A stretch of 64,000 nucleotides of DNA from the NCBI RefSeq assembly GCF_023337795.1, contig NZ_JALIRS010000004.1, forward strand, positions 310,001 to 374,000, written 5' to 3'. This stretch comes from Lysinibacillus sp. BPa_S21. GTDB taxonomy: Bacteria; Bacillota; Bacilli; Bacillales_A; Planococcaceae. Shown piece by piece: positions 1 through 7,742 of this stretch (its first letter is position 1; each line of letters starts with the position of its first letter). The translations under genes and the position numbers were made by a program. Under the pieces are notes generated by a model. It was not told the origin of the DNA. It did no database searches and saw nothing but the letters and a program-made list of their open reading frames with translations.

Positions 1-642
1 ACGCTAACATCTATCATTAATATTATTGTCACAATGATGATGTATGCAGATATGATTTTATTACCGATATATTTACAAAATGGAAGAGGGTTTAAGGCAT
101 TAGATGCTGGCTTATTATTATTACCGGGTGCTCTTGTAAATGCTTTTATGTCTCCAGTGACAGGAAAAATGTATGACCGCTTTGGTGCAAAGCCGTTATT
201 TATTACAGGTTTGATTTTTGTCATTCCTTCCATGTGGGTTGTAACAGATTTAACAGAAACAACAGCCTTTAGTTTTTTAATGATACGTACCATTTTTCTA
301 CGAATAGGGCTGAGTTTTATCACAATGCCATTGAACACAGCTGGTTTGAATGCCTTACCGAAGACACTTGTTACACATGGTACAGCAGTGAATAATACAT
401 TACGCCAAATCGCAGGTGCCATTGGATCGGCAGTAGTTATTACAATTTTTACAGCACAAACAACAAACCATGCGAAAACATTGTTAGCCGAAACACCAAA
501 TGCTACGGCTGAAGGTATTCGCAAACTGGCTTCCATCTTAGGTTCAAGTGATGCTTATTATTTCATGACAATCTTAGCGATACTTGCATTTGTTTTAACT
601 TTATTTGTGCCATCTAAAAAAAGATTAAATAATAGTTTGTAA
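1..642 (+). CDS. MFS drug transporter, DHA2 (EmrB/QacA) type, C-terminal part
   Basis: The frame is open from the first base of the window, so the 5' end of the gene lies outside it. The visible 213 residues form several hydrophobic helices. The segment around VNNTLRQIAGAIGSAV is typical of the C-terminal half of 14-helix proton-driven multidrug exporters such as LmrB/EmrB. The family exports hydrophobic compounds across the membrane in exchange for protons; the substrate here cannot be told. The protein ends in a short basic tail (KKRLNN). A strong intrinsic terminator lies about 90 bp downstream, so this is the last gene of its transcript. Confidence 0.85.
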   Translation, partial: TLTSIINIIVTMMMYADMILLPIYLQNGRGFKALDAGLLLLPGALVNAFMSPVTGKMYDRFGAKPLFITGLIFVIPSMWVVTDLTETTAFSFLMIRTIFLRIGLSFITMPLNTAGLNALPKTLVTHGTAVNNTLRQIAGAIGSAVVITIFTAQTTNHAKTLLAETPNATAEGIRKLASILGSSDAYYFMTILAILAFVLTLFVPSKKRLNNSL

Positions 643-728
643 ATATATCAACAAATTATTATTGGAAGAGGAATTATTGAAAAGGATTAATTTACATTTT
701 TTGTATTCATCCTTTTGTCGACAAGCTG

Positions 729-768
729 AAGAGCCTTGCTACAATTATGTAGCAAGGCTCTTATTTTT
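729..768 (+). terminator. Intrinsic terminator after the MFS gene
   Basis: A perfect 15-bp stem (AAGAGCCTTGCTACA at 729-743 with its complement at 748-762) has a 4-nt loop and is followed by ATTTTT. About 120 bp between it and the next gene hold no feature, except a short open stretch (about 784-890) that may be a gene scrap. Confidence 0.9.
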
Positions 769-911
769 ATCATTAACGTACATTGTCTCGACCTATTAAG
801 TGAAAAAGATCATGTAGGAAAAGTTGTATTACAAAGATTTAGAATATTAGAGAAAAATAATGCGGTTAATAGTAGAGTTTCGTATAATTGACTAAAGGGG
901 AGTGGTTTTAT

Positions 912-1142
912 ATGAATCAGCAAAAGGTGCCGCCAGCACTAGCGCGTTTAATAGTTATTTTTCCAAATGTGTTGAGTTATTTATTATTATTTGGACTTAT
1001 CTTTTTTGTTATCTCAAATTATGACACGTTAAAGGCTACGGACAACTTAACGGTTTGGCTTATTTTTATTTTTGTACTTGCACCAGCTGCTGCTTATACG
1101 ACATTTAGCATTATTAAGAAAATTCGTACAGGGCAAATGTAA
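912..1142 (+). CDS. Small two-helix membrane protein of unknown function
   Basis: A 76-residue protein starting at the ATG at 912. AGGGGAG at 896-902 is a good ribosome site nine bases upstream, so an earlier in-frame TTG at 888 is unlikely. Two hydrophobic segments can be seen, about residues 15-37 and 47-66, joined by a short polar loop (NYDTLKATDN). The N-terminus is short and the C-terminus is basic (KKIRTGQ). I do not recognise a family. It stands alone between two terminators, so it is probably its own transcription unit. Confidence 0.7.
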   Translation: MNQQKVPPALARLIVIFPNVLSYLLLFGLIFFVISNYDTLKATDNLTVWLIFIFVLAPAAAYTTFSIIKKIRTGQM

Positions 1143-1152
1143 GCTAAATGAC

Positions 1153-1197
1153 AACACGTGTATTCGTTAAATCATCTAATGGCTACACGTGTTTTTT
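1153..1197 (+). terminator. Intrinsic terminator after the small membrane protein
   Basis: AACACGTGTA (1153-1162) pairs perfectly with TACACGTGTT (1184-1193), with a 21-nt loop and a following run of T residues. Confidence 0.75.
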
Positions 1198-1342
1198 AAT
1201 TTCATTTTGATAAGTAAATTAAATTTTCGGAATCATTTTTTTCAGAAAGAAGACTGAATGAAACCTCAAGCGAATAAAATAATTTCAATAAGAGAAACTA
1301 AAAAATAAATACATAATAAATTTGAAAAGTGGGGTGTTTTTT

Positions 1343-1963
1343 GTGGATCCAACTAATTGCGATTTTTCGCCAATGAAACAAACATTGAAGGAAGAGCTTT
1401 TGCAAGTTATTAATTCATTACAGCAAAGTGTAGAAGCAATGGATACCGATGCAAACTGTCTTCTTGGGAATTTTGAAAAAATTAAAGAGAAGTTTTTAAC
1501 GATTGAAATGAAAGCTGCAACATTTTATTTAAATTGCTATCTTTCCCCGTTTACTGAAAAATATCCTGAGCTTTCGCAATGCGTACAAAACATGTCGAAA
1601 AGAAGACACGGTGGACTAATTGTGATTGAACGAGAGGATTCTCTGGCATCACTTTTACAGCCTGGTATTCATATTGGTGCAGAAGTAACGCATTCCTTAT
1701 TAGAATCTATTTTTTTTCCTGGAAATCCGCTTCATGATGGTGCAGTTTTAGTTAGCCAAAATCTAATTCAGTCAGCAGCCAATGTACTGCCACTTTCAGA
1801 CAGATATACGGGGGAAAAGAAATTAGGCACAAGACATCGAGCGGCATTAGGGTTAAGCGAAGTAAGTGATGCGCTTGTTATGGTAGTGTCTGAAGAAACA
1901 GGGAGAATTTCTTTTGCCTTTAAAGGAAACTTATATCCGGTTACAACGCATGGCATTATCTAG
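1343..1963 (+). CDS. cdaS: Diadenylate cyclase, CdaS type
   Basis: It makes cyclic di-AMP from two ATP. The C-terminal half is a DisA_N (DAC) domain with both hallmark motifs: DGA at residues 132-134 (NPLHDGAVLV) and RHR at 164-166 (LGTRHRAAL). The first ~80 residues are helical and lack membrane segments. That layout is CdaS (YojJ), the soluble cyclase expressed in the forespore of Bacillus subtilis, and not the membrane-bound CdaA or the DNA-scanning DisA. The GTG at 1343 is chosen because GTGGGG lies 8 bases upstream and it gives 206 residues, against 207 in B. subtilis as I recall. In that organism the N-terminal helices inhibit the enzyme. I could not make out a convincing sporulation promoter upstream. 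Confidence 0.9.
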   Translation: MDPTNCDFSPMKQTLKEELLQVINSLQQSVEAMDTDANCLLGNFEKIKEKFLTIEMKAATFYLNCYLSPFTEKYPELSQCVQNMSKRRHGGLIVIEREDSLASLLQPGIHIGAEVTHSLLESIFFPGNPLHDGAVLVSQNLIQSAANVLPLSDRYTGEKKLGTRHRAALGLSEVSDALVMVVSEETGRISFAFKGNLYPVTTHGII

Positions 1964-1986
1964 TGTGAGGCTTCACACTAGATAAT
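1955..1986 (+). other. Perfect 14-bp hairpin overlapping the cdaS stop codon
   Basis: ATTATCTAGTGTGA at 1955-1968 pairs with TCACACTAGATAAT at 1973-1986 around a GGCT loop; the stem contains the TAG stop of cdaS. No T-run follows directly. The next palindrome (1985-2004) is followed by TTTTCTT, so the two together may form the transcript end, or the hairpin may protect the 3' end. Confidence 0.6.
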
Positions 1987-2004
1987 ATCTCGAATTCAAG
2001 ATAT
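1985..2004 (+). promoter_or_regulatory. MhqR-box-like palindrome
   Basis: ATATCTCGAATTCAAGATAT is a 20-bp palindrome with one mismatched pair. It closely matches what I recall of the B. subtilis MhqR operator (ATCTCGAATTCGAGAT core), which controls dioxygenase/glyoxalase genes answering quinones. It lies upstream of a MarR gene followed by a ring-cleaving dioxygenase, which is the right functional context. It could also act as a weak terminator stem, because T residues follow. Confidence 0.5.
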
Positions 2005-2009
2005 TTTTC

Positions 2010-2044
2010 TTGCTTGTTTATCACTTGCGTAGTAAAGTGATAAA
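2010..2044 (+). promoter_or_regulatory. Promoter and operator of the MarR gene
   Basis: A 10-bp perfect inverted repeat (TTTATCACTT at 2017-2026, AAGTGATAAA at 2035-2044) overlaps a plausible sigma-A promoter: TTGCTT at 2010-2015, 17-nt spacer, TAAAGT at 2033-2038. The core TCACTTG-N6-(A/C)AAGTGA recurs at 2522-2541 before the dioxygenase gene, so it is probably the binding site of the MarR protein itself. Confidence 0.7.
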
Positions 2045-2062
2045 TGAGAGGGGGAGAAAGCG

Positions 2063-2506
2063 ATGCGAAAACATACACTTGGATCACTGACATGGATTCG
2101 AATGATGCGCTTTACCAATCAAAGTAACCAGCTATCCAATGAGTTTTTAAAGCGCTTTGACTTAACGACTGCGCAATTTGATGTCCTCATACAAATAAAG
2201 ACATATGCACCGTTAACGCAATTACAGCTAGCAGAGAAAGTGACAGTGACGCAAGGTGGTATATCTCGGATGCTTGCTCGTCTTGAAAAAGAGGGACTTA
2301 TTGAACGTAAGCAACATTGGAAGACCAAAACAATCTCACTGACAGCAAAAGGCGAGCAGGTGATTGATGAGGCAACACCAAGTCAGCTACAATTCCAATC
2401 TTCATTTTTTGAAGAAGTATTAACAGAAGATGAAATGAAAACTTTAAATACACTAATGTCAAAATTAGAGAAGCATAGCCGTGAAAAAAAACTACCACCA
2501 GCGTGA
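2063..2506 (+). CDS. MarR-family transcriptional regulator
   Basis: A 147-residue winged-helix repressor. The recognition helix region is visible at about residues 56-75 ([25 protein letters not shown]), followed by the wing ([19 protein letters not shown]). MarR proteins bind as dimers to palindromes and let go on binding phenolic or oxidising ligands. Matching palindromes lie before this gene and before the next one. Neighbouring enzymes open aromatic rings and use flavin, so a quinone or catechol response like that of MhqR is likely, although the sequence is not obviously MhqR itself. The ribosome site is GAGAGGGGGAG, followed by the ATG at 2063. Confidence 0.85.
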   Translation: MRKHTLGSLTWIRMMRFTNQSNQLSNEFLKRFDLTTAQFDVLIQIKTYAPLTQLQLAEKVTVTQGGISRMLARLEKEGLIERKQHWKTKTISLTAKGEQVIDEATPSQLQFQSSFFEEVLTEDEMKTLNTLMSKLEKHSREKKLPPA

Positions 2507-2521
2507 TTTTTTTTTACAACA

Positions 2522-2541
2522 TCACTTGCTTAGTCAAGTGA
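2522..2541 (+). promoter_or_regulatory. Second copy of the MarR operator
   Basis: TCACTTG (2522-2528), six bases, CAAGTGA (2535-2541): a perfect inverted repeat with the same 7-6-7 geometry as the site at 2021-2040. It begins 15 bp after the regulator's stop codon and ends just before the AAGGAGG of the dioxygenase gene, where it would block transcription of the two enzyme genes. Confidence 0.7.
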
Positions 2542-2560
2542 AAATAAGGAGGAAACATTT

Positions 2561-3502
2561 ATGAACAAATTAAGCGGACATCACCATATATCAATGCTAA
2601 CAAAAAACGGCAAACGTAATAATGATTTTTATACAAAAATTCTTGGCTTACGTCGTGTGAAAAAGACTGTCAACCAAGATTCACCTTCTATGTATCATTT
2701 ATTTTATGGAGACTTAACTGGAGCTGCAGGTACAGAATTAACATTTTTTGAAATGCCCGTAGCAGGACGAACAGTTCGAGGAACTAATGCTATTACACGT
2801 ATTGGCTTATTAGTGCCGAACTATGACAGTCTGCAATATTGGAAAAATCGCTTTCAAAAATTAGAGGTTGAACATAGTGAGATTACAACTTATGCAGGTA
2901 AAGATGCATTGTTTTTTGAGGATCATGAAGGATTACGAATGGTGCTTTTAAACAATCATGGTCACGAAACACCTGCTCATTGGCAACCATGGGATGGCTC
3001 CGAAATCCCTGCGGAACATCGCATTTTAGGGATGGGTACAGTTGAAATAACAGTTCGCTACTTGCAACGGACAGTAAGCTTATTAAAAGAGCTATTTAGC
3101 TACACAGTCGTAGCAGAAAATGAAAAAGAAGCGGTGTTGCAATCCATTTCTGGTGAAGTACTTGGAGAAGTCGTCGTGAAAGAATTAGAAGGGCCAAGTG
3201 AGAAACCTGGTCGTGGAAGTATTCATCATCTTGCACTACGTGTTGGAACATTGGAAGAATTACAAGAATGGGATGCCAAAATTAAGGAGCAGGGCTTTGA
3301 TAGCACTGGCATTGTAGATCGTTATTATTTCCAAAGTCTTTATTTTAGAGACCGAAATGGCATTTTATTTGAAATGGCCACAGATGGACCAGGGTTTACT
3401 GTTGATTCGGCAGTAGAGGATCTTGGTAAGGAACTTGATCTTCCGCCATTTTTAGAAGAAAGACGTGCAGAAATCGAAGCTAATTTAGAACCATTAGATT
3501 AA
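2561..3502 (+). CDS. Ring-cleaving dioxygenase, VOC superfamily (MhqA/E/O-like)
   Basis: 313 residues made of two vicinal-oxygen-chelate halves. The first begins with SGHHHISMLTKN (His7-9) and the second holds GSIHHLALRV (His222-223) and ILFEMATDGPGF (Glu271). These are the usual positions of the metal-binding residues. Length and motifs fit the Bacillus family of putative hydroquinone or catechol extradiol dioxygenases (MhqA, MhqE, MhqO). It acts in the cytoplasm, presumably detoxifying aromatic electrophiles. An AAGGAGG site precedes the ATG, and the next gene starts 14 bp after the stop, so the two are co-transcribed under the operator at 2522-2541. Confidence 0.85.
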   Translation: MNKLSGHHHISMLTKNGKRNNDFYTKILGLRRVKKTVNQDSPSMYHLFYGDLTGAAGTELTFFEMPVAGRTVRGTNAITRIGLLVPNYDSLQYWKNRFQKLEVEHSEITTYAGKDALFFEDHEGLRMVLLNNHGHETPAHWQPWDGSEIPAEHRILGMGTVEITVRYLQRTVSLLKELFSYTVVAENEKEAVLQSISGEVLGEVVVKELEGPSEKPGRGSIHHLALRVGTLEELQEWDAKIKEQGFDSTGIVDRYYFQSLYFRDRNGILFEMATDGPGFTVDSAVEDLGKELDLPPFLEERRAEIEANLEPLD

Positions 3503-3516
3503 GGAGAGGTTTAATC

Positions 3517-4572
3517 ATGGAAAAATACCGCATTGATCAATCGAAAGGCATCGAATTTGGCCTCTATTCATTAGGGGATCATATTCCAAATCCATTAACA
3601 GGTGAACGAATTTCAGCTCAGCAACGAATCCAAGAGCTAGTTGAAGTAAGTCAGCTTGCAGAACAAGCAGGTATTGATGTGTTTGGTGTGGGTGAAAGTC
3701 ATCAATCGTACTTTACTACACAGGCACATACGGTTGTTTTAGGGGCGATCGCACAAGCTACATCAACAATTAAATTAACAAGCTCTGCGACGGTACTAAG
3801 CGTTTCTGATCCAGTACGTGTATATGAAGATTTTGCAACGATTGATTTACTTTCAGATGGACGTGCAGAAATAGTAGCTGGTCGTGGCTCTCGAGTAGGT
3901 GCATATCAATTACTAGGCATTGATTTAAAGGACTATGAAGACATTTTTGAAGAAAAATTAGCGCTACTGAAAAAAATAAATGACAATGAGCTTGTTACTT
4001 GGGAAGGGCAATTCCGTGCGCCACTTCACAATGCGCAAATTTTGCCGCAACCTAAAAATGGCTCGTTCCCAATTTGGCGAGCTGTCGGTGGCCCTCCTGC
4101 TAGTGCCATTAAAGCAGGCTATATGGGCATTCCAATGATGTTAACGACATTAGGTGGTCCCGCTGTAAACTTTAAGCCATCAGTTGATGCCTACAGAGAA
4201 GCAGCGGAGCGAAGTGGTTTTGATCCGAAAGAGTTACCAATTGCTACAGCAAGCCTATTTTACGTTGCGGATACGACGCAAGAGGCACTAGAAGGGATGT
4301 ACCCACATTTAAATGGTGGATTCCAAGCAATTCGTGGCGCTGGTTATCCAAAGCAACAATTTGCGGAAGCGCCAGATACACAAGATGCCTTAATGGTTGG
4401 AAGTAAAGAACAAATTATTGAAAAATTACTATATCAATACGAGCTCTATGGTATGCAACGATTTATGGCACAAATTGATTTTGGCGGTGTACCATTCGAT
4501 AAATTAATGAAAAATATCGAAATTATCGGGAACGATATTTTACCTGCGATTAAAAAATATACAGCAAAATAA
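3517..4572 (+). CDS. LLM-class flavin-dependent oxidoreductase
   Basis: 351 residues of the bacterial luciferase-like TIM-barrel family, which uses FMNH2 to oxygenate small molecules. Visible family features are the N-terminal strand GIEFGLYSLGDH, the VGESHQSYF segment after the first helices, and RAEIVAGRGSRVGAYQLLG in the middle. The substrate is unknown. Its place after a ring-cleaving dioxygenase under a MarR regulator suggests a role in handling aromatic or quinone-like compounds. GGAGAGG precedes the ATG, and a terminator lies about 60 bp downstream. Confidence 0.85.
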   Translation: MEKYRIDQSKGIEFGLYSLGDHIPNPLTGERISAQQRIQELVEVSQLAEQAGIDVFGVGESHQSYFTTQAHTVVLGAIAQATSTIKLTSSATVLSVSDPVRVYEDFATIDLLSDGRAEIVAGRGSRVGAYQLLGIDLKDYEDIFEEKLALLKKINDNELVTWEGQFRAPLHNAQILPQPKNGSFPIWRAVGGPPASAIKAGYMGIPMMLTTLGGPAVNFKPSVDAYREAAERSGFDPKELPIATASLFYVADTTQEALEGMYPHLNGGFQAIRGAGYPKQQFAEAPDTQDALMVGSKEQIIEKLLYQYELYGMQRFMAQIDFGGVPFDKLMKNIEIIGNDILPAIKKYTAK

Positions 4573-4633
4573 GGCATAGATAGAAAAGAGAACCATACTT
4601 TAATAAATAGAAAATTTAATTTTATTGTAAATG

Positions 4634-4670
4634 ACGCTGCATAAGAAGGCAATCTTACGCAGCGTTTTTT
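4634..4670 (+). terminator. Terminator of the MarR/dioxygenase operon
   Basis: A 13-bp stem with one mismatch (ACGCTGCATAAGA at 4634-4646, TCTTACGCAGCGT at 4653-4665) is followed by six T residues on the plus strand. The converging DUF2332 gene has no T-run on its own side. Confidence 0.8.
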
Positions 4671-4687
4671 CGTAGCCATTTTTATTT

Positions 4688-5707
4688 TTAATTGGACCAC
4701 TTAAACCATCGAGCATGACCATCAGGTCGCTCCATTATACGGATAGATTCTATTTCTCCTTGATCCATAAAATCTTGATGCAGTTGCGTATCAAATAGAT
4801 TGTTATAACAATGGAATAGAGGTCGTTCCATGCTGATCTCTTTTAATTGCTCCAGTAATTCAAGGCGTAATTCCAGAGGGATTTGGTTTGCCACATGTGT
4901 ATGATATACAACTAACATCGCATCTTGGTTTATCTCTTTACTAATATCTTTTATCAGTTTAATGGCATCGCCTTTTACCAGTTGTAAATCGAGCTCTTTT
5001 AGAATAGGGAGTGCTTGATGTAACAAAAGTCTTCGTTGTTGATGCTCTGGCCAAATTAATGCTTCGAGCCATCGGAGCTCTTCCTCATTATGAATATCAA
5101 TAGGGTTTAAATCGATGCCTACTCGCTTACAAACAACGGGAGTATTTGTAATGGAAGCTGGGAGCGGTTGTCCTCGATTTTCTGAGGATAAAACAAAATC
5201 GCTATTAGAATTATTTATATGAAGCTGTTGATTATAGCAGTAATTATATTGATCCATGCCAAGTTGAAGTCCTGCACTTGCACCGATTTCTATGAAGGCT
5301 AAAGGTTTTTTGTGGCGTTCATAAATTTCGGTCATCATCGGATAAAGGTAAGAACAACGACGAATTTCATTTGTCTGAACAAGTTTTTCTTGAAATAAAG
5401 TCTTCAATTCGTCTGAATGTGACAAGACGAATGCTTTAAAAACTGGGTACACTTCATTTAATGCTTTGGGTGTTGTCGTTAGAGATGGATAAAAATGCAC
5501 TAATTCGTCCTCTGATGATGACAGCAAATACTGAACACCAGCTAATAGTAAATTAGGTACAGGTTGTCCTTGAGGAATAAATGTCGCAATGTTTAATAGT
5601 TCATCATCATCAGCAATCTTAATCGCTAAATGTTCATACAACGGACTTGAATTTTCGCATTCATTTTTTGCAAAAGTACGGAATTGATTACTTAATTTAG
5701 CTAACAT
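4688..5707 (-). CDS. DUF2332 family protein
   Basis: 339 residues. The central part looks like a Rossmann-type nucleotide fold (AFIEIGASAGLQLGMDQYNY, about residues 137-156, resembling the first motif of SAM-dependent methyltransferases). A second conserved stretch reads MLVVYHTHVANQIP. This fits the DUF2332 family, which has no established function that I know of. AAGGGGAG on the minus strand precedes the ATG. It is divergent from a LysR regulator 128 bp away, so LysR control of it is possible but not shown. Confidence 0.75.
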   Translation of the reverse strand: MLAKLSNQFRTFAKNECENSSPLYEHLAIKIADDDELLNIATFIPQGQPVPNLLLAGVQYLLSSSEDELVHFYPSLTTTPKALNEVYPVFKAFVLSHSDELKTLFQEKLVQTNEIRRCSYLYPMMTEIYERHKKPLAFIEIGASAGLQLGMDQYNYCYNQQLHINNSNSDFVLSSENRGQPLPASITNTPVVCKRVGIDLNPIDIHNEEELRWLEALIWPEHQQRRLLLHQALPILKELDLQLVKGDAIKLIKDISKEINQDAMLVVYHTHVANQIPLELRLELLEQLKEISMERPLFHCYNNLFDTQLHQDFMDQGEIESIRIMERPDGHARWFKWSN

Positions 5708-5835
5708 ACGATTCTCCCCTTTGTGTGTAAAAGTAAATGGATCTTATTTTAGTTTATTATTGTTGGATAATTTAGTAAATTAAATATAGATAATGAAGTT
5801 GATTAAAAACATTAATTGAAGGGGACGAGGAGATA

Positions 5836-6717
5836 TTGGATTATAAATGGTTACAGTCTTTTGTAGTAGCAGCTAAATCTAGTAATTTTAGAGTGGCAGC
5901 AGAAGAACTACATTTATCGCAGCCAAGTATCACAGTTCATATTCATCAGTTAGAACAATTTTTGAATGTTAAATTATTTAAACGTGAAAAAAACCGTGTG
6001 CAATTAACGGAGGCAGGGCACCTTTTTCTCATGGAAGCTCAGCAAATTATCCATCAATGGGATAAAAGTATTGAACGTTTTCAGTTAGCGACAAAAGGAA
6101 TTGAAGAAAAGTTAGTTATTGCAATGACTCCTTTAATGGTGGAAACGATATTACCTCATGTAATTTATCAGTTTATCAATGAACACCCGTCCATTGAAAT
6201 ATCGATTCTAGTGGAGGATTCAGCAAAAATTGAGGATCTAATCAATCGTGATAAGGCGCATATTGGTATATCCTTATTGCCAACTCGTTATCGACATTGG
6301 CATCAAGAGCTTCTTGTAGAAAGTACTTTAGAATTGGTTATTCCGCTAGATGCTTTCGATGATGAGACAGGAGCTTATATTGATTATGAGGAATTATTTC
6401 AAACCTACACGTTATTTACACATCATCATCCGACTATTTGGGAGGATTTATTACATAAATTACAGGAGAAATTTGTAGTTAGAAAGCAAGTGTCCATATC
6501 TCAATCTTATGTGGTAAAACGCTTAATAAAAGATGGATTAGGTATGTCATTTTTACCGCGGATGATTGTTAGAAGAGAACGTATGGAGGGGCGCTTTAAT
6601 ATCGTTCCCTTCGATGAAATAGCTTTACCAAGTGTTCCTGTATACCTTTTTTATAAGGATTCGGTAAAGGTTCCTGAAGAGTTAGTTTGTTTATTTCAAA
6701 CGAGGGATTATTTGTGA
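5836..6717 (+). CDS. LysR-family transcriptional regulator
   Basis: 293 residues. An N-terminal helix-turn-helix (about residues 3-60: LQSFVVAAKSSNFRVAAEEL, then SQPSITVHIHQLEQFL) is followed by a periplasmic-binding-protein-like effector domain. LysR proteins often activate a divergent gene, here the DUF2332 gene, and repress themselves. The start is a TTG at 5836. Two possible ribosome sites exist: GAGGAG just upstream and AAGGGG further back. The effector cannot be told from sequence. Confidence 0.85.
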   Translation: MDYKWLQSFVVAAKSSNFRVAAEELHLSQPSITVHIHQLEQFLNVKLFKREKNRVQLTEAGHLFLMEAQQIIHQWDKSIERFQLATKGIEEKLVIAMTPLMVETILPHVIYQFINEHPSIEISILVEDSAKIEDLINRDKAHIGISLLPTRYRHWHQELLVESTLELVIPLDAFDDETGAYIDYEELFQTYTLFTHHHPTIWEDLLHKLQEKFVVRKQVSISQSYVVKRLIKDGLGMSFLPRMIVRRERMEGRFNIVPFDEIALPSVPVYLFYKDSVKVPEELVCLFQTRDYL

Positions 6718-6827
6718 TTATCGTTAACAATTTCGTATTGTTTATTTAGGTCATATCTTTATTAATGGTTCATATCAAAAGTAGGGAAGTCAGTAGGGAA
6801 GTCATTTTGTAATCTATGCTATGTAAA

Positions 6828-6888
6828 GTTGATTGGAGTGGAGGCTGGGCTACTTCAGGAAAGCGCCCCAATCGGAACGGAAATCAAC
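6828..6888. repeat. GTTGATT...AATCAAC intergenic element, short copy
   Basis: 61 bp bounded by GTTGATT and AATCAAC, containing GGAGTGGAGGCTGGGC near the left end and CGGAACGGAAATCAAC at the right end. The same ends occur at 19529-19728, 38600-38706 (inverted) and 46351 onward (truncated). A 12-bp tandem duplication (AGTAGGGAAGTC, 6780-6803) lies just before it. Confidence 0.7.
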
Positions 6889-6924
6889 TCACGTTATGAT
6901 GATAGCTATTAAAATTATTTAATG

Positions 6925-6952
6925 TTGACTAACATAAAGTTTTATATACTAT
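6925..6952 (+). promoter_or_regulatory. Likely promoter of the response regulator gene
   Basis: TTGACT (6925-6930), 16-nt spacer, TACTAT (6947-6952), about 34 bp before the start codon. Confidence 0.5.
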
Positions 6953-6985
6953 GAATAGGGATATTTTAACAAAGGTGTGATGGTA

Positions 6986-7660
6986 TTGAGAATTTTAATG
7001 GTTGAGGATCATGAAGATGTAAATGCAATGTTAACAGAGTTATTTGAGCAAGCAGATTATCAGGTGACAAGTGTGATGGATGGGGTAGCAGGTCAGCGGG
7101 CATTTATGCAAAATGAGTTTGATCTTGTGCTTCTTGATATTATGCTTCCCTATAAAAGTGGGGATGAATTGCTAAAGGAAATTCGCGCTATTTCGGATGT
7201 ACCTGTTGTTATGATTTCAGCTAAAGATTTAGTATCAACAAAAATTGATTTGCTTCGATTAGGAGCGGACGATTATATTACGAAACCTTTTGACCTTGGT
7301 GAGGTTCTTGCCCGTATTGAATCGATCTTACGTCGTGTTAAAAAACAAGCTACACCAATGAAGCAGCTACAATTCAAAGATATAGTATTGGATGATGTCG
7401 CTAAGCGAGTGACAGTGAGTGGTGAAGAGGTCTTGCTAACGGCAAAGGAATATTCATTGCTCGAATTGTTTATGACAAACAAAGAGAAAGTATTCACGAA
7501 AGCAAATTTGTATGAATCGATCTGGCAAGAAGAATACTTAGGGGATGAACATATTATTAAAATCCATATTAGTAATCTACGTCAAAAATTAAAGGCAAAA
7601 AATCCACAGGTGGATTATATCGAGACGCTTCGAGGGCTTGGCTATCGTTTACGTCCATAA
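6986..7660 (+). CDS. OmpR-family response regulator
   Basis: 224 residues from the TTG at 6986. In-frame GTG (6977) and ATG (6980) lie too close to the AAAGGTG ribosome site, and the chosen start gives the usual MRILMVED opening. Receiver domain: acidic pair at residues 7-8, phosphoacceptor Asp51 (LVLLDIMLP) and the KPF lysine. The C-terminal winged helix ends IKIHISNLRQKL...IETLRGLGYRL, typical of OmpR/PhoB. The matching kinase lies two genes downstream, after an ABC transporter. The direct repeats at 7671-7700 are its probable target. Confidence 0.9.
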   Translation: MRILMVEDHEDVNAMLTELFEQADYQVTSVMDGVAGQRAFMQNEFDLVLLDIMLPYKSGDELLKEIRAISDVPVVMISAKDLVSTKIDLLRLGADDYITKPFDLGEVLARIESILRRVKKQATPMKQLQFKDIVLDDVAKRVTVSGEEVLLTAKEYSLLELFMTNKEKVFTKANLYESIWQEEYLGDEHIIKIHISNLRQKLKAKNPQVDYIETLRGLGYRLRP

Positions 7661-7670
7661 ATTATTCGAA

Positions 7671-7700
7671 ATCTATACGCCATCTTTACTTTATCTATAC
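7671..7700 (+). promoter_or_regulatory. Three direct repeats at 11-bp spacing, likely response-regulator site
   Basis: ATCTATAC at 7671, ATCTTTAC at 7682 and ATCTATAC at 7693 start exactly 11 bp apart. A looser copy (ATCTATGA) lies at 7713. OmpR/PhoB-type regulators bind tandem half-sites once per helical turn. The array lies between the regulator gene and the ABC genes, 43 bp before the ABC start codon. Confidence 0.6.
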
Positions 7701-7742
7701 CTTTCATGAGTAATCTATGAATATGAAAGGGAGGTGCTTAGT

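Noticed and set aside
1286-1318. CATAATA as a sigma-G -10 element for cdaS
   Set aside because: The -35 match is poor at 20-bp spacing, and the start would fall almost on the ribosome site.
2063-2506. Naming the MarR gene mhqR
   Set aside because: The context and a nearby box fit, but the protein sequence is not a close match to what I recall of MhqR.
6780-6803. 12-bp tandem duplication (AGTAGGGAAGTC twice) as a regulatory site
   Set aside because: There are only two copies, no palindrome and no promoter next to it; a simple slippage event explains it.
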